Shown here one piece after another: positions 35,201 through 47,200 of a stretch of DNA of 64,000 nt. The stretch covers positions 26,761,923 to 26,825,922 of the forward strand of contig OX377201.1 in the NCBI GenBank assembly GCA_947396885.1, given 5' to 3'. The DNA comes from Heligmosomoides polygyrus polygyrus (taxonomy: Eukaryota; Nematoda; Chromadorea; Rhabditida; Heligmosomidae). Below the pieces are notes generated by a model. That model was given only the letters and a program-made list of their open reading frames with translations. It searched no databases and was not told where the DNA came from. How positions within the stretch are numbered: position 1 is the stretch's first letter; every line of letters begins with the position of its first letter. Position numbers and translations under genes: made by a program.

Positions 35201-37689
35201 AGAATATAGTGCTCGCTACATGCACAACATATCTGTGCTAGCCTCGAGCATGTGACCATTACGAGGTCCATTGTAGTTGTGATCCTTGGGACTACTTTTC
35301 TGAGAGATTTAGGGTATGTGACGGTAGAAACGGCTAACTCCTCCTAGGCTTGTGCCAAGGCAGTGCCATTTCCGACGGTCGCCCTTACTGGGTCCATTAG
35401 ATCACCCAAAGGGCATTCATGAGTGCAGCCGGAAGTGTTGTGTTTAGTCGTCCTAAGATTTGTTGATTATCGCAGTCGTTTGCAGCTTATTTTGTTTCCC
35501 GAGGCCTTTTTCAGGATTAATAGGCGTGCTCTATTTTATAATAGAACTTGTACGCGATTGTGATACAGAGGGGATAGATGAACTCCTCTGTGTGATGACT
35601 AGAGGAGATAGATTTCAGTTGAACACGCTACCTATATTAGCTCTACTTTCAAGCCTTTGTGATAGCTTCTTTGCTGGAGGGCTATCACTAAGGTATCAGG
35701 GTACAAGGGCCGCCAGAACATCCTCATTGTCAGTGATAGTCAGACTCTGTTGTGCCTGTGTTGCAGAGTTTGTCATTCACGTAGCCCAAGAACAGGCCAA
35801 CCAGCGCTACTATTATCTAATCATCCTCTCCCTTGTCGAACATTTTTCCTATCGAGAAGGGCACCGTCTGCGCATGTCCAGTCCTACTCAGTGCCTATTT
35901 ACCACTTTTTTGGTCCCTTTATCCAAGAAGTGGAGCTGAAGTGATTTAGGTGACTGTGGCAAGATGGTCAGGGCTTGAGAATTTGTTTTAATATATATTA
36001 AAAGCACTGCATTGGAATATTTTCAAGCGATAAGATATAGGCCTATGTCACACTTCGGCGACGCGTCGGCGGCGCTGTGTTGCGCGGGCTGCTACGCACT
36101 GCGTAACACTGTCGCCAATGTCGCCGACAACAGCATCACCGAAGTATAACATAGGGCATAAAGGAGTGCCAGAGTGTTAAGGGGAAAGCATTTTTGTTTT
36201 GAGATTCACTAATAAACATACATAGCGGATCCCACCCTATACGGTGACGCAGTAGAATTTTTGTCGCTTGGTTCTAGCGTTCCGAATGTGCAGAGATCGT
36301 AGTATAAGGTAGGGTTTTCGAAGATAAACACATTTACCAACAAAGAAGTATTTATCGACCAAATTTTAATAGACACCTTTGATGTATAAACATTTCACCC
36401 ACTCGATGAACTCTGTTGCAGTGGATTCGAAAACTCGCGGACTGGACAAGATAGTTTATCTCGTTGGCTCAGCTATTGCACCGACGCAGTCTTCGCCGTC
36501 ACTTCTTCATCATCAGCAGCTTGAGCAGTTGCTGTTCCATGTAAGCGTTTAACATTGTTTTCCGACAAAGCGGTGTTGATGAAGAATCCACCTACAGGTC
36601 GGTCGATCGGTTCAAATGCTGCTTTCGCGATCTCCTTATCGGGACATAGCAATCCCATGGGCACCATTTTATGCGAGTGACTGGGATGCTGCTGACGCGT
36701 TCCCTGCTTTCCTACAGTTCTTCATCTACAAACCTTCGCTGCTTCAGTCTCTCAGTTCTCCACACATTGTTAGTTTTTAAGAGTTTTTGCGACCGTTGCG
36801 GTTTTGGGTCTCAACTGATCTCCATAATTTCAGGTAAACGGGTCCACGTTGACTGATGAGGCGGCGAACAATACTTGCCTCGCTCTATCTAGAGCGACCC
36901 TTTGGGATTCCTATCGAAGCCTTTTCTGGGCCGACTTTGACCTTAGCATCTTCGAAATGGAGGAGAGAAAGTTGGTTTCTGTTTGCACTTACCATTAGCT
37001 ATTATTGGGCTTAGACACCGTGAACTATGTTGTTCATGTTTTAGGCAAAAGTTCTGGTTGGACATGTATCGTGAAATGTCAAAGGAATATTTCCCGTTCA
37101 AAATCGGTAAAAACGATTACCAGCCGTGCTCATTTATTCCGATATTCGGCTTACAACCATACATGGCGATGTACTATAGGAAGTTGTGGACAGAGGTAAC
37201 TAACTACAAGAAAATTGGGCGTTTTCCGGTTTGGGAAGGGGCTACAGTCTAGACAGATGAAAGCGGTGCTGGTTCGCGGACTTGTTTAAAGGAGGAGACA
37301 ACCTGTGGCATGGCGTAGCGGTTGCACATTGCTTTCGGGCACTCCTCTTCCCGAAATAGGAAAGCGCCGAATATCTACGCCTCCAAGAAGCCATAGCCAT
37401 GTTGTTTACAGATGCTCGCGCTAGATATCCATGAGACGTTTGACTTCGAGGATGACATCGTGAAGACTGGTGAGCGCTTGAAAGCGACAATACTCACTCG
37501 AGGATCAGGGGATGTTGCAAAGGAACTTTATCGACGGTTTCAGGTACCTAGAAAGCTTGAGCTGTGTTTTTCTTTCACGTCTTCATTCCTGTTTTATAGG
37601 GCCGCGATCCAAGTGTTGGTGCTATATGTGATTTCTACGATCCGCCTTCCTTTTACCATTTGGAGAACGAAGAAGTCGCCAGAGGTTGA
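29225..37689 (+). CDS. M3-family (thimet/neurolysin-like) oligopeptidase homologue, probably catalytically dead; 5' end not resolved
   Basis: Seventeen exons join with consistent phases to 667 residues plus stop: 29225-29410, 29589-29657, 29716-29784, 29855-29949, 30498-30602, 33972-34092, 34231-34292, 34437-34538, 34595-34738, 34799-34895, 34954-35107, 36422-36540, 36598-36768, 36834-36970, 37045-37195, 37412-37543, 37600-37689. M3 landmarks appear in order: N-terminal FETVVEPL; EEGPW...PHTLYPFLKYC; LANKMAASPETV; YIDPYDREGKRGG; DKIVYL...SSPSLLHHQQLEQLLFH; the C-terminal GRDPSVGAICDFYDPP. M3 enzymes are soluble zinc endopeptidases that trim short peptides. Here the exon junction 36540/36598 reads FH-VGRS where the family has HEXXH, and the later Glu ligand region reads DWDAADAFP. 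So the zinc site looks lost and the protein is probably a pseudoenzyme. The true start lies upstream (see 28510-28588). The 3.4-kb fifth intron and the 1.3-kb eleventh hold repeats. Family assignment is firm; inactivity is inference. Confidence 0.85.
30016..30112 (+). repeat. SINE family A, 5' head fragment in an M3 intron
   Basis: GCGCTTGTGGCGCAGTCGGT matches the head and box A. The sequence soon diverges. Confidence 0.5.
30659..31237 (+). other. Long open frame (192 codons) in the M3 intron, no recognised homology
   Basis: The frame stays open for 579 bases, and an AACAG acceptor-like site occurs at 30719. The translation shows no domain I recognise, and the coding bias does not look stronger than in the other frames. 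It is recorded because the length is above what the surrounding intron shows, but it may be chance or an old mobile element. Confidence 0.2.
31709..32391 (+). CDS. Unrecognised coding segments nested in the M3 gene's fifth intron
   Basis: Two adjacent open segments lie on the + strand. The first (about 31709-32041) follows a TCTAG acceptor. It encodes an Arg-rich start (RRLLPRYSRRPRRPFVHNV) followed by a strongly acidic stretch (EVMEEEEEDWDPQDELMD). The second (32140-32391, from an ATG) encodes an 83-residue segment with PADVGFFSYMKSLMKRFHSH. A CCCACAG acceptor lies at 32105 between them, but the two frames cannot be joined with confidence. No family is recognised. They could be a small nested gene, an alternative exon set, or remains of a mobile element. 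Confidence 0.3.
33552..33824. mobile_element. GC-rich Harbinger-type MITE, 273 bp, in an M3 intron
   Basis: Perfect inverted ends of about 34 bp begin GGCCCCTGTTATACTCCCGC. TTA flanks both sides (33549-33551 and 33825-33827). The interior is very GC-rich with CGCGGACGG repeats. Confidence 0.8.
36040..36157. mobile_element. Harbinger-type MITE, 118 bp, in an M3 intron
   Basis: Imperfect inverted ends (GGCCTATGTCACACTTCGGC and GCCCTATGTTATACTTCGGT on the other strand) with ATA on both sides (36037-36039 and 36158-36160). Confidence 0.65.
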
Positions 37690-38180
37690 GGAGGACGGAG
37701 AAGGATTCAGTGGACTAGTGTCGTCCTGTAACAGTTGGGAGATTCTGTAGATGCTAACTTAACCTCACCTTCCGAGTACTGGTCCCATATTATTGTGTCT
37801 CTTGGCGCGCCTGGCCGTTCAGTTGGTAAGCATTTCTACAAGGCTTTGAGGCATGCTGTTCTTAGTGAGTAAGCAGACAGGTCATGTTCGTCCGAAACTA
37901 AGCTTGTTGTTGTGGAGCGCTTTCGATATATAGGCATCCTAATTGTGATCTTAGCGTCAACGGTGTATATCCTGTGCTGCTAATTATCAGACAATTAGTA
38001 TCCTACTGTATAAGTAAGTATTATAGAGCTCAGACTTGTTCTAAACTTTGATTGTACTGAATAGATTTGTTTGTTTTTGTTGATATGTTGTATAGAGATT
38101 GTTACATAGGATAAAGTATTCATGTATTTCTGTAAATGTTTATAGCGGTATTGCCGTTACTCGATATCTTCTTGAGTTCC
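37690..38180 (+). other. Intergenic spacer between the M3 gene and gtf-2E1
   Basis: No coding sequence is recognised. A perfect AATAAA is not evident after the M3 stop; weaker variants (AATAGA near 38060, ATAAAG near 38112) could serve as 3'-end signals. The spacing of about 0.5 kb and the same orientation leave room for either independent promoters or an operon with trans-splicing. Confidence 0.4.
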
Positions 38181-38207
38181 AAGTTTAGCGCATTATCTCG
38201 ACTAAGC
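38181..38207 (+). promoter_or_regulatory. Candidate trans-splice acceptor and short 5' UTR of gtf-2E1
   Basis: An AAGTTTAG tract ends at 38188, 19 bases before the gtf-2E1 start codon, and resembles a nematode 3' splice site. With no exon upstream needed, it could accept a spliced leader. This is inference from position and consensus only. Confidence 0.35.
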
Positions 38208-41200
38208 ATGGAGTTTAGGGGTATGTCCAATGCTACCACTGCGACTAGTGGTGGTGACTCGAAAGCGCCTGAGGTAACGGTGGTTACCGAGGTGCCTCCA
38301 AGTTTGCACCGGGCACTGTTATTAATGGTGAAGAATTTCTTTTCAAAGGTGAGTATTGTTCCTTTCCATTATAAGAAGGCGTACTTTTTTGTGGCTCTAC
38401 ATACTGGCGAAACTGTACATGCTATCATAGAGAGGTGGAGGCGAGTATAGATCGTTGTGCTTGTGTACAAAAGAAGGCAAGGAAAGGGACTCTTGGGTGT
38501 GAGTCATTCAAGAGTGCTTCACACGTTATACAGCCCCCTCCTGTTACAACTCTTCCGGATAAGACGCAACTCTCGATTTAATATTTAACGTAGTTTTTTT
38601 GGAACCGGTCAACTTGTCTTTACACCAATACGACCCAACTCCGATCAAGATGCGTTAGATATAACACTACTCCCGTTATCCGACAAGGACTTGACCAATC
38701 GCGAGCATCGGGCGACAAAAACGATGACTCACGCTGCTTCCGCAGTTTTACCGGCGGAAAGTGGCAGAAGCACGGAGCCGCGAGGTACCGTATTTCTAGT
38801 CCGGACCTACCGCTACTATTCCCCATTCCGCCTTCTGGCCCTTCCCTGCCACGAAAGTCTAGAGCGCAGGCAGTCTGTGCGGGCGCCGAATCGGAGCGAA
38901 ATCAGCGGCAGCGGCATGCCGCCGCTGATTTGGTGCCGGTGGCAAGTTGCAGCGGCGGGCGCAGGGCGGCGGGCCGATTCGACGCCTGCAGAGACTGCGA
39001 TCTTTCGCGGCAGGCAGCGGCCAGAACACGGACAGAAGGGGGAAGGCGAATAGCAGCAGTAGGTCCCGACTGGTACCTTGTCGCTCCGTGCCTCTGTCAC
39101 TTGCCACCGGCAAGACTGCAGAAACGGCATGACTCACCGTTTTCGCCGCTCGCCGCAAAAGTGAGTGATGGCCTTAAAAGGTCTCCGCACATTGGGCGGG
39201 CTGCAAAACTCGTGAAGGGCGCCGTTCACGCACACTCGAGTTCGCTGGCGGCAAGCGGCAGAGGCACTGTACTTCTTCTAATCGGGACCTACTGCTGCTA
39301 TTCGCTTTCCCGCCTTCTGTCTGCACTCTGGTCGACCGCGGAAGAGATTAGTCAAAGCGCAGACAGGACGCTGCAGGTACAAATCAGCGGCGGCGACAAT
39401 AATTATATGAGTCGTTATCGCCGTTGCCGCCGCCTAAATTCTTGCACAAAAGTGTGCGGCTGCGGCATGGCACCGCTCTCACCGCCGTTCAACGCCGTCG
39501 ACAAGCACTTTGTCTCCGTCGCTATACCGTAAAAGTGTTCGGAGGCGTTTAGAAGTTCGCCACACGTTCAGTTTTTAAATAGTTGTCGGAAGGCACGCTG
39601 AGTTCGCATTTGACTCACCCATCGTCTTGCTATTATCCATTGGATAAACACGTTTAGCTTTAGTTTCCTTACAAAAAAACTTCTATCGATTTCATTTGAC
39701 AGGGCATAAGAGCTTGGCGCTACCTTGAACTCGTGATGGCCCCTCATATATGGATGCAAGAACGAAATGAAGCAGACGTCGACCACGGTCCCTTCCTGTA
39801 GAAACAACCGATGGTCCAGCGCTTCTGCAAAGCTATGCCGGACATCAGTGCTACTAGTAGATATTAGCTCTTTTCAGATTACTGATTAAAACACGTGATC
39901 GTAGGCGATTTTCCTCTTGTTAATAGCTAAGCAAGCACTAATCTTCACTCAGAATCCAGTCAAAAGCGGCTTTGGCTCTGAAGGATTACATGATTAGAGA
40001 TCTAAACGGTACTATTATCCTGAAATCGCCCATGCAGAATATTGCGGAATGTTATTTGCTTCCAGAAATAACAGCCGACACAGGAAGCTCCTTCTTTAAC
40101 TCTTGGTTGGTGGGCGAATGAGAACTAATAACAGACAGGTGCTGTTTCGTCTAATGACCTATGAAGTCCATACATATACTAACTAACTAATCCAAATTTC
40201 GCTGGCTTGATAGGCTGCATAGGACTTGAAATTAGCCCGGGTATACCACGATCAGGTATTCTGTCGGGAAAAGTGATACAACGCGCCAGCTGTGCTGAAA
40301 CCGCCATAAAGCAGGGCGAACGCTGGGGAATGATAATAAAAATAAATTGACGTGTGCGAGGAAGCGCAGTTGGAGGTACTGGTTGTAATACCCACGCACG
40401 GAATCGAGATTTTTAGTTCGAGTCTCACCCGGACGAAATGAGTCTTCCATCTCTCCGGGGCGTGTGAATTGTAACCGTCCTTGTCTAGAAGCAGCGATAA
40501 AGCATTGAATTGTCCATAGGATAACACAGTAAAGTCATTGTATACGCCAAATACACACTCAAACTGCCTCCGTCGCGTAGAAGCTGAATGCGTGGCGCAT
40601 CCCTATAAACGTTTGACTAACATCGTGTTTTATTATTTCATTCCTAGAAACCGTTTCAATTAAAACATTGAGACTCAGCTTCAACGATTTACTGGCACGT
40701 TTTCGCTGTACAACAGGCCTTGTTCGGGCTTTAATGTTGTCTAAACCTTTACATCATCAACATAAAATGCCATTATAACGATGGAGTCTAATCAGAAGAG
40801 GGTGTTAAGACCAAAACGTAAAGGTGTAGTTGGTTTACTTGCCTCAGGCCGACAGAGGCTGTCTGTGGGGGGTCACCTTGGTCCTTGAGGTTATCAGGCT
40901 TGGTAGAAAGGCGCATGAATGCTAATTTAAATGAAAAGTGGCCTAACTCAATTCACCATTGGGTAGAGCACACTAGTGCTGTGTAAAACTTTCAATTTCG
41001 AGCAACACAGAACGTCGTACTGGGCTGTCTCACATGGTGACTGTCGTGCGCCGGATGGGTCCGCTGCACCGGTGGTAGAATGCATGCCGCCCTCAACCCG
41101 AGAACCACGTGTGAGGCACAACCGGAGTCGAGGTCTTACCCATACGCGCTAGCTCTTACATTACCTCCCACGTTATGGTGAGACCCTTTTTTGCCCCGAT

Positions 41201-44200
41201 TTAGCACACCTCATACCAATGCGGATGTTATTTAGGAGCTTTCCGCGGACTGCACCTGCGCTGACCCCCATGCGCTGCCCCCCCCCCCCCCCCGGCGACC
41301 CTCGCCCATCTTCACATCACTCGCGTGATACAATTGAACCAACCAACCTTCTGCAGTATTCATAACTGCGCTCGGAATAAACCTTTTCCCACTCTCGAGT
41401 CGTATGACAATGCGCAATAGATAACATACTTCATAGCAACCTCAATACATACACAATATATCAATAGAGGAATACAACATCCTACGAGTTAAGGCTGAGC
41501 CCCGCCACGTTACCTACGGGTCAGTCCCAAGCGCAACCCGCAGATCCGCCCTGGCTCCTACCTTGGAGCCTGCGCTGACGAGGGCGGTGGCTCGGACGGT
41601 CTCTTATCTCTGGTTGATGTTTCTGCGCATACTGTCCTGGTCGTCCTGGAGTCCCGCGCGGCTGGTTGAGTCGATGTCCCGATGGAGTGGACACTGCGCT
41701 GAAGATGGAGTACCGGAGCGGAGAGCGGACCGACCGCTCGGTGCTACGAAGACGATGCATACTGCGGGCGCGCGCAGGAAGGCGTTTATAGTGCGTCGCG
41801 GCGCGTGCGTGCAACCATATGCCTTCCGCGTCGCGACCTGGGCGCCTCCCAGCGTGTGTGTCCTTGAAGAGTCGTGATGGAGCGTGGCGAACGTCACGAC
41901 AGTGACCCTCCTCTAGTCTATTTGCGCCTGCTTAAGTATTATATTCTAGAAACTCGTAAATTATTGACCACGGAGGAGGATTTCGATGGCCAGTGTTACA
42001 ACTGGCAGACGCACTGGTTTATCGCAGACGAAGAATGAATACAACCAACCTCACCAGAGGCCTTTTATACCACTGGCGAGAACATCTTATCACAGAGATC
42101 ATTCATTCCAACACCTCCCTCCTAAGACGAACAACGGAGGCGTAAGTCTTCTTCGTAGGATCCACGTTGAGTTTCTTCGGTGCACGTCTATTTTTGATTG
42201 GTCGGGATGGAGCCATGCTGCTTAAGTCTGTTGGTGCCTGAATATCTGTTTGAGGATATTCGACCTGTGATGGTAGTCGTACCTGGGTAGACTGCTGGAT
42301 ATCGGTAGTAGAGTTGTCGACTGATGCTGATTCTTGGCACTGAGTGGGCTGTTGGGTCTGGTGGCAAGGAAGGAGTGGTAAGTCGTCGAGAGACAAGGTC
42401 TTTTCAGTGGTGCTTGTCCTTTTTCTCAGCTGGTTGGCTTGTCTTTTCCATCTTTGACTTTGAACCATGACGTCGTAAACACATCGACCGTGTTTCTTGA
42501 GTACCTGCCCGATGATCCATTTCGGACTTCCTTCTCTGTAATCGCGAACCCAAACTAGGTCCCCAGGTTCGAATCTTCTCGTTTGCGCCCCGTGATGGCG
42601 ATTAAATTGACCCTCCATCTTCTCATTGTATTGTAGTTCCATTGTGTCTTGTGGTTTCAGCATGGTTAGCTTGGAACGTATCTGTCGACCGATAAAGGCT
42701 TCAGCGGGTGATCGTCCTCCTGGGACTGAAGTGCACGGTGTTCGTCGATAGTTGAACAGGAAGGTTTGGATGGCCTCCTGAGTAGTTCCCTCCCCTCTGA
42801 GCTTTTGTAAGGCTCTCTTGAAGGTATCCACGTATCTTTCTACTTGGCCGTTTGATTGGGGATGGAATGGGGGAGTACGGATGTGTTTGATTCCATTTTT
42901 TGTGCAAAATTCGCTGAAGTCTCTTGACGTGAATTGTGTTCCGTTATCCGTTACTAGTGCTTGTGGGTACCCAAACTGAGCGAATATTCGACGAAGTTGG
43001 TTGAGCGTTGCCGTGGATGTTGTGGAGTCATCTCCATTATTTCTGGCCATTTGGAATACGCATCTACTGCGATTAAAACCTTTTTCCTATAGGGCCGGCA
43101 TAATCGACGTGTACACGAGATCATGGGGTAGTCTCGTTCGGCCATGACGACAACGTAGTTTTGACGGGATTCTTTGCGGTTTCTTGACAGTTTTTACAGG
43201 ACTTGACCATCTCTTCGATATTTTTGTCGATATTTGGCCAGTAACAGTAATCTCTGGCAAGCATTTTCATTCGTGATATCCCAGGATGTCCATCATGCAA
43301 GTCACGAAGGACGGACAATTGCAGATTTGCAGGAATGACGATACGATCTCCAAACATTAAGCAGCCTTGTTGTGTGGACAAACTGTTGCGGATTCTTTTG
43401 AAATGCAAAATTCGTGCTTCCTTCCTTGGCCATTGTCCAAGTTGAACACAACGAAGGATATCCTTCAGAAGTGGATCCTTGAGAGTGTGTTCGGCAATTG
43501 TTTCCGCAGTGATTGGTAGCTTGGTCGCCGCATGTTCCAACAGGTGAATAGCGTCCGTGTTTATGTTGGCGATTACGACGTCTTCTTCTGCAGTCTGTTG
43601 TTCTGCAATGAGACGCGACAATGCATCTGCCTGTCCAAAATCTGTCGTTCTGCGATACTCGATAGTGAAATCGTAGTTGTGAAGCAGTAAAGCCCAGCGC
43701 TGTAGACGATTGGCCGTATAGACTGGTATTCCCTTTTTGCTTCCATAGATCGCAAGAAGTGGTTTGTGATCTGTCAGGAGTGTAAAGTGACGGCCATGGA
43801 GATATCGGTGAAATTTTCTCACAGCGAAGACGAGGGCCAGGTCTTCTTTTTCCACTTGCCCATAATTTCTCTCGGCAGTCGATAGAGAACGACATGCGTG
43901 GTAAATTGGTTTTTCCATTCCGTTCGAGAATCGGTGGGATATGACTGCTCCGATTCCGTATTCCGAAGCATCTGCTGCCACAACTATTTCCTTTGAGGGG
44001 TCGTAGTGAGTGAGTAGTAAATCCGATGATAGAACCTCTTTGGCGCGCTCAAAAGTTCGTTGACATTCGGGTGACCAGCAGAATAGGACGTCTTTCCTGA
44101 GCAATTTGTCGAAAGGTTCTCGCAGTTGGCGCATTTCCTTAACAAAGGCTCCATAGTAGTTGAGTAGACCCAGGAACGACCTCAGTTGTACAATGTCCTT

Positions 44201-47200
44201 TTGTGATGGCATCTTTTTGATCACTTCGATTTTGGCTGGATCTGGCCGGCGTCCGTTTTCATCAATAATATTGCCTAGGTAGCGTAACTTCGGCGTGAGA
44301 AAGCTGCATTTCTCACTACGAATGCGAAATCCGTATTTTTGTATCCTCTCGAATAAAGCTTCGAGGTTGGCGGTGTGCTCTTTTATCGTTCGGCCAGTAA
44401 CGATGATATCGTCAAGATATGCGGCACATCCTTCGAGTCCAGCTATCATCGAATCGATGATCTGCTGAAAGATGCCAGGTGCTGATTTGACACCAAAAGG
44501 TAGACGATTGTATTGGAACAGTCCTCTGTGAGTATTAATGGTCAGCAGTTCTTTTGAGGCGTTGTCGACTTCTACTTGAAGATAAGCGTCGGCGAGATCG
44601 ATCTGGGTGAAAACAGTTCCGCCATTGAGCTTAGTGAAAACATCTTCCGGTGTTGGCAAAGGATGTTGATGTAACATCAATGCTTCATTTAGTCCGGTCG
44701 AATAGTCTGCGCAAAGTCGAATAGTTCCGTTGGATTTCTTTACTACGACGATGGGTGCAACCCATCTGGAGTACGTCACGGGAGAAATTACGCCTTCCGT
44801 GAGTAGGCGATCAATTTCATTGTCAAGGGCGCGACGGTGGCGTAGGGTACTGGACGCTTCCTTTTGAAAATTGGCTGCGAGTTGGGTTTCAGTAGCAGCG
44901 TGGCCTTAGCCATGGTGCATTTGCCAAGACCGGGAGCGAAGACGTCCGCGAAATCGGTCTTCAGCTTGGCAACGGTGGTATCTCGGAAAGCAGCGATGTG
45001 GTCAACCACGATAGAACTACAGATCTGGTACTTTCGGACGGCGTGATAGAGGTCCGGTAGTTGTTTGATCCATGTCATTCCGAAAACGTTGCAGTTTTCC
45101 TTAGTTACGAAGCATGTTCCCTGTCCTACGCATTGTGTTCCTGATGAACAGCTTATAGTGAACTCAGTGTCGAAGCTTCCATGGATTTTGAGGGGGGTAC
45201 CATTAGCTGCGTAGGCAGTGAGGTGTGTTTGTTGGAAAGTGGGTTTTCCGAGTATGTTCCAGTTGAACTCGGAGATAAGAGTTACCTCAGCACCCGTATC
45301 AAGTAGCAGCTGGAGCGGTCGACCATTGATTGTTACTTCCACTTTTGGGTGGTCGTCTTTTTGGAGAGCGGCAACAATTCGATGGATATGTCGATTTCGA
45401 CTATAGCGGTCGGTCGAACTAGGTGCCCTTGGCTTAAATGTGGTTTTGCCTGGTCGATGGGGAATCGTTTTGGGTGAAGACTCATCTCGTTGTCGTCGCT
45501 GAGGTTTCCTCTTTTTTCCAAGTTGGAACTTCTGGCGATGAACAACGTTGACAGCAGGTGCGCCTTCGAGAAGTCGGGCATCATCCTTGTACGATTTGAT
45601 GAGTTGACATTCAGCCGTGAGGTACTTCAGAGTGATATTCTCTGCTTGGTCAAGCTTCCTTAGCAACCGGGTACGGTAGTCGGCAAATTCGGACCCTTGG
45701 AATCCGGCTACGTAGAATAAACATTGGAGACCATCAAAGTCGATCGAGTCGAAATGGGCATCCGAACATTTGGCTTTGACCATCGTCTCGTAGCTATTGA
45801 AGTCTTGACCTTCGTACCTGACCTTGAAGCATTCGGACCGGCGCCTGAAGAGTGTCTTTGCTGTTCCGAATAAGCGATTTAGTACCTGTACAACTTCCTC
45901 CCATGGTAAGTCTGAAGGTTGTTTAGGGGAAATCGCACTCGTCAGCATACGGTGACAATCCTCGTCAAGACGAGAAACGAGAAGTCTCGTCTTGTCTTTT
46001 TCATCCAGTTCGATGCATTCGTTATCGAATAGATCCTGGTACCGGCGCAACCATGAGTCAAAAGTTCGTCCTCGGTCGGGGTCGTAATTGAAAGTTTCAA
46101 TCCGCCTGTACAGAGAATCGAAAATGGCGTGCTTGTCTCTGAGCACGACAGCAGTTCCGGCAGAGGACGAGTTTGTACTCACCGCGCACAGCTTCTCCAT
46201 GAGCTGTTGTAGTGCTGCTCCCTGGACGTTGAGTTGCTGTTGTACGGCTTGTAGGATGGCTGGTAGGGCTTCCATGGAGTCGATCCTGATCGCCAGTGTT
46301 ACAACTGGCAGACGCACTGGTTTATCGCAGACGAAGAATGAATACAACCAACCTCACCAGAGGCCTTTTATACCACTGGCGAGAACATCTTATCACAGAG
46401 ATCATTCATTCCAACAGCCAGGGAAAGCAGTTTGATCGCGACGGATCGACCATTGCTCTTAATATCTCTTGCCGACTGCGCTACATCCTTGATAGTAATT
46501 GCTAAGAACGAGTGGGCTCGTCAGTCATCCGGAGCAACGACCGCTCTAATTGCTGATTGATGTTCGACTCATCGTCAGAAGAAGTTAGATCGGCCAGAAT
46601 AGGTTGAATGGTCAAGGCCTTGATCGGATAAATCCTGTATACGACCCGCCATGTTTACGCCATAAAGGAGAAAGGGCGGCGTTAATCAATCCCTTCTAGG
46701 ATGCGCCACGTATCCTTATTCTGTGGGATGTCGCTAAAGCGATTTGTATGCGTACTTAGCTCATATATTTACTTGCGATGGACAGCCGATGAAAAAGTCA
46801 GTGTTTTATTCTTCCTAGAAAAGTCTGGTGCCAATTCACCGGTTCCAGAGAGATGAAAGGCTCGATTGATCTGGCCCGGAGATCCGAACCAAGAACCTGG
46901 AACCGGGTGCACGCGGCAGACGGCGGTTATCCCAACGGCACTTCTATGTGTCTATTTACGCTATGCTTGCTATTATTTACTAAGTACAGTGTAAAGCTGC
47001 GAAATGACCTTCTGGTAGTGTCACGTTTGAGCAGAATTGTTGATCAGCTACTCAGGCTTAGAATACACGATACAGATGTGGAATAAAAACACATTTTCTT
47101 TAAGCCTCGAGTGGCTGGTATCGAGGTTGTAAGCTGTAATAACGATATCTTATTGCTACCAAAGCTATCGGGACTCCATGTGGAAGTATGTAGCGCACAA

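Larger units (their letters stand above)
41994..46416 (-). mobile_element. Complete, compact Gypsy-like LTR retrotransposon
   Basis: The element is 4423 bp in antisense orientation inside intron 1 of gtf-2E1. Identical 120-bp direct repeats (41994-42113 and 46297-46416) begin TG and end CA. Both flanks carry the 5-bp target duplication GCCAG (41989-41993 and 46417-46421). A primer-binding site (46278-46295) starts one base inside the 5' LTR with TGG. A polypurine tract AGGAGGGAGG (42114-42123) abuts the 3' LTR. The order PR, RT, RNase H, INT is that of the Gypsy/Ty3 group. No env gene is present. Pol is interrupted. Confidence 0.93.

Noticed and set aside
35460..35939. 159-codon frame in an M3 intron as a nested gene
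   Set aside because: Hydrophobic low-information translation, no family, and no splice or start context beyond an open frame.
41563..41877. 104-codon frame next to the LTR element as an extra element gene
   Set aside because: It lies outside the target duplication and overlaps equally long frames on the other strand in GC-rich sequence.
46275..46347. Gag start inside the LTR (open frame extends to 46347)
   Set aside because: The upstream part lies in the LTR and crosses the primer-binding site; the ATG at 46275 is the natural start.
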